DNA of 62,837 nucleotides from an uncultured Bacteroidota bacterium (GTDB lineage Bacteria; Bacteroidota; Bacteroidia; Chitinophagales; Chitinophagaceae): positions 1-62,837 of the forward strand of contig CAIYLW010000101.1 in NCBI GenBank assembly GCA_903927185.1, read 5' to 3'. Numbering within the stretch: the first letter of the stretch is position 1; each line of letters starts with the position of its first letter. The translations under genes were made by a program, and so were the position numbers. The notes beneath the pieces are model-generated. The model did no database searches. It was not told the origin of the DNA and worked only from the letters and a program-made list of their open reading frames with translations. Shown here piece by piece: positions 26,704 to 34,969 of this stretch.

Positions 26704-27897
26704 ATGAAAAAAATACTTTTCCAATACGGTCTTATTGCTATTTGTATTTCTTTGAATTGTACTACCATTTTTGCTCAAGGAATAACTAAGCATCAGCGAA
26801 TTATTATTTTCATGATTGATGGATTTGGTGAAGACTATTATCGAAATAGTGATATGCCAACACTGAATCAATTTGAAAAAAATGGGATCTTTAAAATTGT
26901 TCCTTCATTAATGCCTTCTGTAACAAATTTAAATAACGCATCCATTTGTACAGGTGAACTGCCTCAAGTTCATGGTATTACTGGGAACTCTTATTATGAT
27001 ATAACTACTGGTAAGGAGGAATTCATGGAACAGGATAGTTTGTTACTGGCCCCCACCATTTTCGAAAGAGCACAAAAGCAAGGAGTAAAGTCTATACTTT
27101 TTGCTGCAAAGAAAAAATCAATTGGTCTTTTAAATAGAGGAACTGTTGATACCATCTCTCCAGAAACAGCATCCCCTATTTGGGTGAACAGAATTGGAAC
27201 GCCCCCAAGTATCTATTCAAGAGAAGTAAATTATTGGTTGTTAGAAGCAGCTTTATATAGTATTGTAAATGATCCCTCTCTTGGAATTATATATGTACAC
27301 CCAACAGATTATCCCATGCATACCTGGGCACCAGATGCTAAAGAATCGAAAGAATATTTGAATAGATTGGATCAGTATATTGCAAAAATTAGTGCAGCTG
27401 CCCCTGATGCTGCCATTTTAATTACTGCAGATCATACTGTTACACATAAAAGCTATTGTTGGGATTTGAATAAGGCTTGTGTGAATAGAAATGTACCCAT
27501 TAAGATTGCTATTTCTCCAGAACGCGATAAATACTTTAAACACCATAGAGGTTTTGGTGGAACAGCATATGTATATCTTAACAATCAGCTAGATCTAAAA
27601 AAAGTTAAAAAAGCAATTTCGAGTTTGCAGGGTGTTGACGAGGTGATAACAAGGGAAGACGCAGCAAAAAGATTTCATCTGATGCCTGAAAGAATTGGTG
27701 ATCTTATTGTATTGGGTGATAGCACTACTGTTTTTGGTGATTTAGACACTGAATCAGAATCTTTACCCGACACCTATCGAAGTCATGGTTCTCTTGCAGA
27801 TGCTAGAGTACCCATATTTATTTATAATGCTATTGGATCACCCAACTCTAATTATTTTCAATTCAATTATTTACTCACTAGCTGGTTATATAGATAA
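26704..27897 (+). CDS. secreted phosphonoacetate hydrolase-like enzyme (PhnA family)
   Basis: PhnA (alkaline phosphatase superfamily) hydrolyses phosphonoacetate to acetate and phosphate without needing an activated neighbour. This 397-residue protein aligns with the PhnA sequences I recall: metal Asp in IFMIDGFGEDYY, nucleophile Thr in LMPSVTNLNNASICTGELPQ, VHGITGNSYYDITTGKEEFM, metal pair in TDYPMHTWAPD and ITADHTV, then GVDEVITREDAAKRFHLMPE with RIGDLIVLGD and the final metal His in YRSHGSL. Unlike the classical cytoplasmic enzyme it has an N-terminal signal (up to TTIFAQG), so it should work in the periplasm. The usual ADHGM block is ADHTV here. The metallophosphoesterase gene follows within 27 bases. 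A related phosphodiesterase activity cannot be excluded. Confidence 0.85.
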   Translation: MKKILFQYGLIAICISLNCTTIFAQGITKHQRIIIFMIDGFGEDYYRNSDMPTLNQFEKNGIFKIVPSLMPSVTNLNNASICTGELPQVHGITGNSYYDITTGKEEFMEQDSLLLAPTIFERAQKQGVKSILFAAKKKSIGLLNRGTVDTISPETASPIWVNRIGTPPSIYSREVNYWLLEAALYSIVNDPSLGIIYVHPTDYPMHTWAPDAKESKEYLNRLDQYIAKISAAAPDAAILITADHTVTHKSYCWDLNKACVNRNVPIKIAISPERDKYFKHHRGFGGTAYVYLNNQLDLKKVKKAISSLQGVDEVITREDAAKRFHLMPERIGDLIVLGDSTTVFGDLDTESESLPDTYRSHGSLADARVPIFIYNAIGSPNSNYFQFNYLLTSWLYR

Positions 27898-27924
27898 GAA
27901 CATAATTTTTAATAATTGCTATAT

Positions 27925-29073
27925 ATGATGATGATTAAAAAAATCTTTTTATTCGGATGTTTAACGATTCTGTTAGTATATTCTGAAAGTATAAAGGCAC
28001 AGCAGAAGACTTTACAATTTATTTGGACTTCTGATACACATTTTGGCTTAACAAAACCGTTATTTCGCAATGATTCAAACGTTTCTGCAGCTGCAATAAA
28101 TGCTGCGATGGTAGCGCAAATGAATAAAATTCCCATCACTTATCTCCCCAATGATAATGGCACTTCTGCGGGTGAAAAAATTGGAGCTGTGGAAGCTATT
28201 ATTGTAACTGGTGATATTAGTAATAGACAGGAAGCAGGTATCCAAAATGCTTCAATTTCTTGGAGTCAGTTTGAAGTTAATTTCATAGCGAAGCTTCATT
28301 TAATGAAGAATGATGGAAGCAAATCTGATTTGCTCTTAACACCAGGCAACCATGATATTAGCAATGCCATTGGTTTTCATAGACCCATGGTACCCTTGAT
28401 GGATAATGCTTCATTGGTGGGCATCTATAATCTAATGATGCATCCTTCTACCCCTATGAACATAGGTAATTTTAGTTTTGAGAGGGATAAGATACATTAT
28501 TCTCAAAATATAAGTGGCGTTCATTTCATATTTGTAAGTGCATGGCCAGACTCGTCGGAACGTGTATGGATGGAACAAGATTTAAAGTTAATTCCAGAGA
28601 ATATGCCTTCATTTATTTTTACACACTCTGATCCAAATACGGAAGCAAGATTTTTTCGGAACCCTAATGGCGATCATTCCATCAACCAGAATGACAAATT
28701 CGAAAACTTAGTAACAGAAATTTTTAAAGATGGACTATCGGTAAAGGACAGTACTACTATTGAACAAAATGGATTGGTCAGATTTTTACTATCGCATAAG
28801 AATATCAAGGCGTATTTTCACGGACATACTAATTATGCAGAATATTATGAATGGGTTGGACCTGATAAAAATATCCATTTGCCCTGCTTTCGATCCGATT
28901 CTCCTATGAAAGGAAAGTATTCTTCAAAAGATCAAACAAAATTGTCTTTCAATATTATTTCCATTGATACTGAAAAAAAAGAATTGACCGTGCGTGAATG
29001 TTTTTGGAATGCCCATCCATTAGAAACAACACAAAACTTAGAATGGGGAATGACACATACAATATCCTACTAA
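27925..29073 (+). CDS. secreted calcineurin-like metallophosphoesterase
   Basis: A 382-residue exported metal-dependent phosphoesterase. The signal peptide ends in SIKAQQK. The binuclear metal motifs are in order: TSDTHFG (Asp-x-His), VTGDISNRQ, TPGNHDIS, FTHSD and FHGHTNYAEY. I start at ATG 27925; two more in-frame ATG codons follow at once, and the longer frame at 27916 begins with TTG. It lies 27 bases after the PhnA-type gene and is convergent with the second DUF5690 gene. It probably removes a phosphate ester from a compound handled by the same pathway; the exact substrate is unknown. Confidence 0.87.
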   Translation: MMMIKKIFLFGCLTILLVYSESIKAQQKTLQFIWTSDTHFGLTKPLFRNDSNVSAAAINAAMVAQMNKIPITYLPNDNGTSAGEKIGAVEAIIVTGDISNRQEAGIQNASISWSQFEVNFIAKLHLMKNDGSKSDLLLTPGNHDISNAIGFHRPMVPLMDNASLVGIYNLMMHPSTPMNIGNFSFERDKIHYSQNISGVHFIFVSAWPDSSERVWMEQDLKLIPENMPSFIFTHSDPNTEARFFRNPNGDHSINQNDKFENLVTEIFKDGLSVKDSTTIEQNGLVRFLLSHKNIKAYFHGHTNYAEYYEWVGPDKNIHLPCFRSDSPMKGKYSSKDQTKLSFNIISIDTEKKELTVRECFWNAHPLETTQNLEWGMTHTISY

Positions 29074-29090
29074 TTCCCAAAGCTATATTG

Positions 29091-30287
29091 TCAGACTATA
29101 GTTATACCACTCTTCTCTTTTGTTTTTCTATTAAAGTATAAAATAGAAAACAAAGAAAATATGATAATTAATGCGCCAACAAATATTCCTGTATAAATAA
29201 AGAAATTAGACCAGCTTAATTGTATATTTTTTGAACCCTTTAAGAATAAGATACAAGTACTTCCGAAATAACCGAATGCGTCGCTTACATACATTAAATA
29301 ACCAATATTACTTTTATACTTAAACAGAGCGATCCACCTTTCATACAACATTACATGAAATGAAATATAAGGCAGGTACATTGCAAACCCAATAACAATC
29401 ATCCAAATCAATGCACTTATTTTATTTTCAAGGAATAAAATAGATACTACTAATAAAAGTGTTCCACTTGCAAGAAAAATAAACTGATTGGTAAAAAAAG
29501 CAACTTTATTATTTTTGATTAGCATCATTAATCCAATGATCACTAAAACAGCAATGGCAATTGGAATCTCTGAAAATGCAAGCAATTTTGGCGTATTTCT
29601 AAATCCTAAGCTATTCCAAAGTTCAACTGCAAAATTGTCTCTGATATCTCGAAATACTGTAAGAGCTACATAGATTATAATCGAAAAAATAATTCCTGGT
29701 GCAAAATAGAGAAAGAAGTTTTTTCTTTCCTTCTTATTCATGGGTCTTCTTTCTGTTCTTAAGGCCCTGTCTTCTTTATCCTGTGCTGGAATTTTTTGTA
29801 ACATGTAGATACCTAAAAAAAGAAAGGGCAAAAACAGAAGTCCCGTAAAAAAAGGCATCCAAAATTCTGTGATTCCTAAATAGTCAATTAAAAACCTGCC
29901 CGCTGCCTTAACAATACCTGAGGCAAATATGAAGCTACTTGCCATGATAGCACCTAGCACTTCAGTAAAACGTCTTCCCTCTAGAAAGCTAAAGACAATA
30001 CCCCATATGAATCCAAGTGGCAATCCGTTAAAAAATAATAACCAAAAATTATACGGATATGGAATTAGCGCAAATAAAAAAAGTGCGAGCCAGGAAATTC
30101 CAATCAGTGCCAATAGTACTTTAATTCTTTTTTCATGCTCAAGTTCAGAGACGAATCTAATACCTAAGAATTTCGAAAGTGTATATCCAATGGCTTGAAA
30201 AATAATTAAAATAATTTTGTAATCAAATCCAGCTAGGGTTAACCCTTCAAAAGTTGCTGCTGCAAATGGCTTTCTAAATGCATACAT
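29091..30287 (-). CDS. DUF5690-type MFS transporter, GlpT/UhpT-like (copy 2)
   Basis: A paralogue of the transporter at 12519-13802, sharing MYAFRKPF, GIRFVSELEHEKR-type loop, PMNKKERKNFF, LTVFRDIRDNFAVELWNSLG and DAFGYFGSTCILFLKG. From the first ATG (30287) it would have 398 residues and would lack most of helix 1. The open frame continues upstream without ATG, GTG or TTG, and ATC at 30383-30381 would give a 430-residue protein (copy 1 has 427) with the helix 1 Arg at position 37 in both. So the real start is probably non-canonical or damaged. The alcohol dehydrogenase gene ends 10 bases before that ATC, indicating one operon. Transport of an organophosphonate is inferred from context. Confidence 0.85.
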   Translation of the reverse strand: MYAFRKPFAAATFEGLTLAGFDYKIILIIFQAIGYTLSKFLGIRFVSELEHEKRIKVLLALIGISWLALFLFALIPYPYNFWLLFFNGLPLGFIWGIVFSFLEGRRFTEVLGAIMASSFIFASGIVKAAGRFLIDYLGITEFWMPFFTGLLFLPFLFLGIYMLQKIPAQDKEDRALRTERRPMNKKERKNFFLYFAPGIIFSIIIYVALTVFRDIRDNFAVELWNSLGFRNTPKLLAFSEIPIAIAVLVIIGLMMLIKNNKVAFFTNQFIFLASGTLLLVVSILFLENKISALIWMIVIGFAMYLPYISFHVMLYERWIALFKYKSNIGYLMYVSDAFGYFGSTCILFLKGSKNIQLSWSNFFIYTGIFVGALIIIFSLFSILYFNRKTKEKSGITIV

Positions 30288-30393
30288 GCTGCAATACGTA
30301 ATAAATGCTGCAGCGCCTGCAAAACTAATAAAAGCAGTGGGGTTATTTTTTGCAATTTTAACTCTATTGAAAATGCTTTTGATATACTTAAAT

Positions 30394-31488
30394 TTATGTT
30401 GTTTGAATTCCCACTCTAAAATTATTTTGATCTATTGCGTGCTTAAAAGCTTCATTAGCTGTTGCTAGCGTAAACCCATCATAAATTAATTTTCCGAAAG
30501 GAAAAGTCAGGTAATTTGTTTCAATGAATTCAACAGCCGATAATAAATCTTGCTCATTATAATTGTGTAACCCTTTTATTGTAAGAATTTTTCTTACTAC
30601 TTTCTCTGCATCAATCTGAATTTTTCTTTGCGGAAAAGTGGCACCAATAAATACTACAGTTCCACCTATTTCTAAAGTATCTATACAATTTTCCATCGCA
30701 TCTGGAGAGCCTGATAAGTCAATTAAAGAATCAATTAAAATATTCCTTCCGTTTTTTTCAAAATAACATTCCAGGATATTATTTTGACCAGACTTTATTA
30801 AAAGATTTTCGTCTGCTCCAAATTCTAAAGATATATTCAATCGCTCCTCATTGGTATCAACAGCAATAACAGTTGAAGCACCTTTCGACTTTGCCATTGC
30901 ACAAGCAATGATTCCTAACATACCAGTTCCGCAAATCAATACTTTTTTTCCGACTAAATCTCCAGCTATTCTAATAGCACCCGCAACTGTCGCCACTGCG
31001 CAGTTGATAATTGCTCCAACAGTTAATGGAACTGCTTCATTAATTTTAATAAATGGTGTGTTTTTTCTTAAAATAGTAAACTCACTTAATCCTCCATGTA
31101 AAGTACTTTCTTCCGTAATTTGTTCATGTCCATATTTGAAAAGGTCAGCGGCTTTTTGAGGCATCCCCCTTTTAGAAAATTCAGATGATGGATCACTAGC
31201 AAAAATGGCCCAGGTAATTCTATCACCAATATTTAACAAATTACCCCTTAGATCAAAAACAGGTTTATCAGTCTCAAATGAATCAATTCTACCAATGATT
31301 TCATGCCCTAAAATGGTGGGATTCTTTTCTTTTCTCATCCCCGTATAAGTGTAGATATCACTTCTGCAAAGTGTTGCATACTCATTTCTAACCAATATCT
31401 CTTGCTCCTTCAATGATGGAATGGGCGTATCTATGAGTTGTAAAGCTTTGTCTGTAGATTCAAAAGCAACAATTTTGCAAGTCCTCAT
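30394..31488 (-). CDS. medium-chain alcohol dehydrogenase of the phosphonate-linked TIGR03366 type
   Basis: A 364-residue NAD(P)-dependent MDR dehydrogenase. Catalytic zinc residues are in LCRSDIYTYTG, ILGHEIIGRI and INCAVATVAGA; the coenzyme fold is KVLICGTGMLGIIACAMAKS with TVIAVDTNEERL. The block KRGMPQKAADLFKYGHE is characteristic of the family annotated as phosphonate-catabolism-associated alcohol dehydrogenase (TIGR03366 in my recall), which may interconvert a phosphono-alcohol and aldehyde. The four structural-zinc cysteines usual in the segment before that block are all absent here (ASDPSSEFSK). I use ATG 31488, since 31500 is TTG. It is followed after a few bases by the second DUF5690 transporter gene. 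Confidence 0.87.
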   Translation of the reverse strand: MRTCKIVAFESTDKALQLIDTPIPSLKEQEILVRNEYATLCRSDIYTYTGMRKEKNPTILGHEIIGRIDSFETDKPVFDLRGNLLNIGDRITWAIFASDPSSEFSKRGMPQKAADLFKYGHEQITEESTLHGGLSEFTILRKNTPFIKINEAVPLTVGAIINCAVATVAGAIRIAGDLVGKKVLICGTGMLGIIACAMAKSKGASTVIAVDTNEERLNISLEFGADENLLIKSGQNNILECYFEKNGRNILIDSLIDLSGSPDAMENCIDTLEIGGTVVFIGATFPQRKIQIDAEKVVRKILTIKGLHNYNEQDLLSAVEFIETNYLTFPFGKLIYDGFTLATANEAFKHAIDQNNFRVGIQTT

Positions 31489-31635
31489 ACTTTTTTTCAA
31501 AAATACAGTTCTTACATATTGTATGAATAATATCCAAATATCTTCATATAAAAATAATACTCAACAATCAATCTATTGATAACTGAACTATACATTTATT
31601 AGTATTTACCTAAAATTTGTAAATCTTCCATAATT

Positions 31636-33303
31636 ATGAAAGAAGTCTTATTAGTTTTTATAATATCTATTTGTACTCAATTAAGTTTTGGACAATCTTC
31701 TGATTTAGTATTATGGAAAGGAAATATTATCACATTGCAAAGCAATGGGCATCGAGCTGAAGCTATCGCGATTAAGGGTGATAAGATTATCGCGACTGGC
31801 ACAAATGAAGAAATTAAAAAATATATTTCAACGAATACTAAAATAATTGACCTCGAAGGGAAAACAGTTATTCCAGGATTTAATGATGTACACCAACATC
31901 CATTTCCAATATATGAATGGAACAAACCTTATGCCGAACTTCGCTTAGACACAGTTAGTTCAATGAAAAGCTTGATCTCATTGATAAAAAGAAAAGCTTT
32001 AATAACTCCAAAAGGGATACTGATAAAAGGGGTCGGTTATAATGAATTAAAACTTGGTGGGCAACCAATTAGAGATAGTTTAGATCTAGCTACAACTGAG
32101 CATCCGGTTTTAATTGTACATGCGAGCGGACATCTGGTAGCAGTAAACTCTATAATGTTGAAATTAAATTCAATTTCTAAAAAAACTCAAGACCCTCCCG
32201 GGGGATCTTTTGAACGTTATCATGATGGAATTCCAGATGGAATTGTAAAAGAATCTGCAAGAAAAGAATTCAAATCAACGAATATTATTCAAGCACAAAC
32301 CCCATCGCATAAAGAAGAATTAGAAGGATACCGAAAGTATTTTTCACAAATGCTTTCAGGTGGACTAACAAGTATTGGTGATTGCGGTGTATCTCCTGAG
32401 AAATTAAAAGTCTATCATGAACTTGTTGCTGAAAATTTTCCCTTTCGATTCAATTTATATATAGGAGTAGATTATTTGGATCAAGTAATTTCAGATAAAA
32501 TAAAAAAAGAAGCTTCCCCTTATTTGAGAGTGGCTGGAATAAAAATGTTTCACGGTAATTCTTTAAGTGGAAAAACTTGTTGGCTATCTGAGCCATATGA
32601 TTTGATTAATCCAATTACAAATAAAAAAGATTACTATGGTATCCCTCCAGCAAGAAGCCAGGAATCATTAGATAGCTTAGTACTTAGAATTCATTCAGCA
32701 GGATTACAAATTGCCTGTCATTCGAATGGCGATAGAGAAATTGAAATGCTAATTAATGCAGTAGAGAAAGCTCAAATAGCATTTCCCAATATGAATATGC
32801 GTCATCGGATTGAACACTGCAGTGTTACGAATCAATCAATTTTAGATAGGATAAAAATTGCACAGCTCATTCCTGTTTTTCATTGTTATATTAACGAATT
32901 AGGTGCTCAGCTAGCAGTATATGGCTCCAAAAGACTATCAATGATGATGCCAACAAAATCTGCTTTAGACATGCAAATTCCATTCGCCTTGCATTCAGAT
33001 TTTCCAATTTCAAGATATGAAGCAATGATTCGTTTAGGTAGCGCAGTAAACAGAAAAACAATTGACGGAACAGTATTAGGAGAAAATCAAAGATTGGAAG
33101 TAGAAGATGCTATAAAAGCCTATACTATAAATGGAGCATATACTTCAAACGAAGAAAATGTGAAAGGAACTATTAAAACTGGTCAATATGCAGACCTAGT
33201 TATTCTGGATAAAGATCCAGTAAAAATCGAAAAAGATAAAATAATTACAATTGAAATACTAACAACCATAGTAGGTGGAAAAATTGCTTATCAGAGAAAG
33301 TAA
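31636..33303 (+). CDS. secreted YtcJ-like amidohydrolase
   Basis: A 555-residue exported amidohydrolase-3 family enzyme (signal peptide ending QLSFGQ). The TIM-barrel metal motif is in FNDVHQHPFP, further ligands are in KMFHGNSL, ACHSNGDREIE and RHRIEHCS, and the catalytic Asp is in LHSDFPIS. The composite beta domain closes with TGQYADLVILDKDP. YtcJ-like enzymes hydrolyse amide bonds in varied small compounds, and the substrate cannot be predicted. It is divergent from the alcohol dehydrogenase gene and ends in a strong terminator. An N-acyl aminophosphonate would fit the context but is speculation. Confidence 0.9.
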   Translation: MKEVLLVFIISICTQLSFGQSSDLVLWKGNIITLQSNGHRAEAIAIKGDKIIATGTNEEIKKYISTNTKIIDLEGKTVIPGFNDVHQHPFPIYEWNKPYAELRLDTVSSMKSLISLIKRKALITPKGILIKGVGYNELKLGGQPIRDSLDLATTEHPVLIVHASGHLVAVNSIMLKLNSISKKTQDPPGGSFERYHDGIPDGIVKESARKEFKSTNIIQAQTPSHKEELEGYRKYFSQMLSGGLTSIGDCGVSPEKLKVYHELVAENFPFRFNLYIGVDYLDQVISDKIKKEASPYLRVAGIKMFHGNSLSGKTCWLSEPYDLINPITNKKDYYGIPPARSQESLDSLVLRIHSAGLQIACHSNGDREIEMLINAVEKAQIAFPNMNMRHRIEHCSVTNQSILDRIKIAQLIPVFHCYINELGAQLAVYGSKRLSMMMPTKSALDMQIPFALHSDFPISRYEAMIRLGSAVNRKTIDGTVLGENQRLEVEDAIKAYTINGAYTSNEENVKGTIKTGQYADLVILDKDPVKIEKDKIITIEILTTIVGGKIAYQRK

Positions 33304-33322
33304 AAATTAATTAGATTAAGAT

Positions 33323-33359
33323 AATAAAATCCTCATAATATAAAAACGAGGATTTTATT
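33323..33359. terminator. bidirectional terminator after the amidohydrolase
   Basis: AATAAAATCCTC (33323-33334) is perfectly complementary to GAGGATTTTATT (33348-33359) around a 13-base loop, with A/T-rich flanks on both sides. It begins 19 bases after the amidohydrolase stop. Confidence 0.75.
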
Positions 33360-33371
33360 AAAATGTATATA

Positions 33372-33675
33372 CTATTTTGTGGCTGCCCATAAATTCTTTT
33401 TTTTCAGATTTCGTATATCCCCTTCCTTTCTAAAAATATAATAATGATCGAAAGAAAGTGCGCCACCTCCTTCCATTGAAAAAAAGACAAGTAGAATAAA
33501 CCCAACTATAATTTCGAAAAGTGCATACCCAGACCTACATGTAGAATAACAAACCAATCTTGATGGTACTTGGATCCCAATTGCATTAAACTGAAAAACG
33601 CTATCATAAACGAAAGATTTAAAGGTGATGAATACAATTGAAAAATCAATTGCCATGCCAAAAACTGTTAAGGAT
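33372..33675 (-). pseudogene. remnant of a DoxX-like membrane protein
   Basis: Two frames together look like the C-terminal part of a small DoxX-type membrane protein. The first frame (about 33675 to 33530) reads LSFMIAFFSLMQLGS and DWFVILHVGLGM and then meets a stop. The other frame (to 33372) continues with YALFEIIVGFILLVFFSMEG, GGALSFDHYYIF, which resembles the DoxX tail GGGxxSLD. There is no start codon with a complete N-terminus in either frame, so I read this as a 5'-deleted and frameshifted pseudogene. The alternative is a real 94-residue ORF from 33656, but its first half looks unlike protein. Confidence 0.35.
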
Positions 33676-33816
33676 TGATGTTTAGCATGTCATTTATTTT
33701 TTATTTTTCCAAATCAATAAAATGCAATTGATAAAGGATCTAAATCTGATTTTTATAATTAGTATCTTTATTTCAAGGCAGTTTTTCTTTTGATTTAATT
33801 TTTGTAATATTTTTTC

Positions 33817-34845
33817 ATGTTTTCATTGCATCAAACCCCAGGCAGAACAGCTCTTGTAAATGAAAAAGAATACTTATTTTTTTCTGGCTATTCTTATTTG
33901 GGCATGAATCATGTTCCTGATTTCATATCCCTCTTACAAGAAGGAATTAACAGATTTGGCGCAGTATTCCCTAGCTCAAGAATTTCAAATACAGTTCTTG
34001 GTTTATATTCAAATACAGAATCCTATTTAAGCGATCTTACCCAAAAATCTGATACCATTTTATTTCAAAGTGGCTTTACAGCTGGGAAAGCTGCAATTGA
34101 AACATTAGAAAAAGACACCGCAATTTATCAATCCCCATTTTGTCATCCTGCTATTAGAATCAATAATAATTCTTCTTTAACTTTTACTGATTGGGCCAAT
34201 CAAACAGTACAAATAATTAACTCAAATCAATCGCTTAAAACACCCGTTATTTTAAGCGATTCCTTAAATCAATTAACAGCAGACCTATTTGACTTTTCTT
34301 TTTTAGAAAATATTCAACAAAAAGTTATTTGCATTATTGATGATAGTCATGGTATTGGCTTATTAGGCAAATCAGGCCAAGGCATTAGTTACCTCTTACC
34401 TAATAATAAGAACATTGAATATATCATTACTTATTCTTTATCGAAAGCCCTGAATATTCAAGCTGGCGCAATTAGCTGTTCCATAAAATCAAGGGCTGAT
34501 AAAATCCGAAAGACAAGCTGGTATACAGCTGTTACGCCACCTTCCCCTGCTATGCTTTTTGCGTTTAATCAAGCTAAGGATCTATATAGCTTGCAACTTT
34601 CGAAATTAAGTTTACAGAAAAAACAATTCCAAAATATGTTGGTTGATCATAAAGAGATAAAATACCACAAAGATTTACCGGTTTATATTCTACCAGAAGC
34701 GTTGGATGAAGACTATTTTTCTGAAAGAGGTATCATCATCTCATCTTTTGCTTATCCAGACCCCTCTGGCAAAAAAATAAATAGGGCAGTAATTAATGCT
34801 TTACATACGCAAGAAGATTATGAAATATTAACAAATTCCTTATAA
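33817..34845 (+). CDS. PLP-dependent alpha-oxoamine synthase-like protein
   Basis: A 342-residue fold-type I PLP enzyme of the 8-amino-7-oxononanoate synthase / KBL / serine palmitoyltransferase group. Landmarks are FFSGYSYLGMNHVP, an SSRISNTVLGLYSNTE segment, the cofactor Asp and His in CIIDDSHGIGLLGKSGQG, and the Schiff-base Lys in TYSLSKALNIQAGAI. It is about 40-50 residues shorter than typical members, mainly in the small domains. No other biotin genes are adjacent, so a biotin role is uncertain. It stands alone, with a 124-base gap to the protease gene downstream. Confidence 0.8.
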   Translation: MFSLHQTPGRTALVNEKEYLFFSGYSYLGMNHVPDFISLLQEGINRFGAVFPSSRISNTVLGLYSNTESYLSDLTQKSDTILFQSGFTAGKAAIETLEKDTAIYQSPFCHPAIRINNNSSLTFTDWANQTVQIINSNQSLKTPVILSDSLNQLTADLFDFSFLENIQQKVICIIDDSHGIGLLGKSGQGISYLLPNNKNIEYIITYSLSKALNIQAGAISCSIKSRADKIRKTSWYTAVTPPSPAMLFAFNQAKDLYSLQLSKLSLQKKQFQNMLVDHKEIKYHKDLPVYILPEALDEDYFSERGIIISSFAYPDPSGKKINRAVINALHTQEDYEILTNSL

Positions 34846-34969
34846 GCTTTAAGATTTATTCAATCTAAATCCCCAGTTGAATTCAATGAGCAGCATATCT
34901 ACTCAATTATGTATCTAAATAGTATAACTTTAATCAAATAAGGGGTGCCTTATAATACTTCAAACAAAA

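Noticed and set aside
26683..26871. Minus-strand ORF of 62 residues at 26683-26871
   Set aside because: It overlaps the start of the PhnA-type gene on the other strand and has no recognisable pattern.
33372..33656. Intact 94-residue membrane protein
   Set aside because: The first half of this frame does not look like protein, whereas the neighbouring frame carries hydrophobic DoxX-like sequence, so a frameshifted remnant is more likely.
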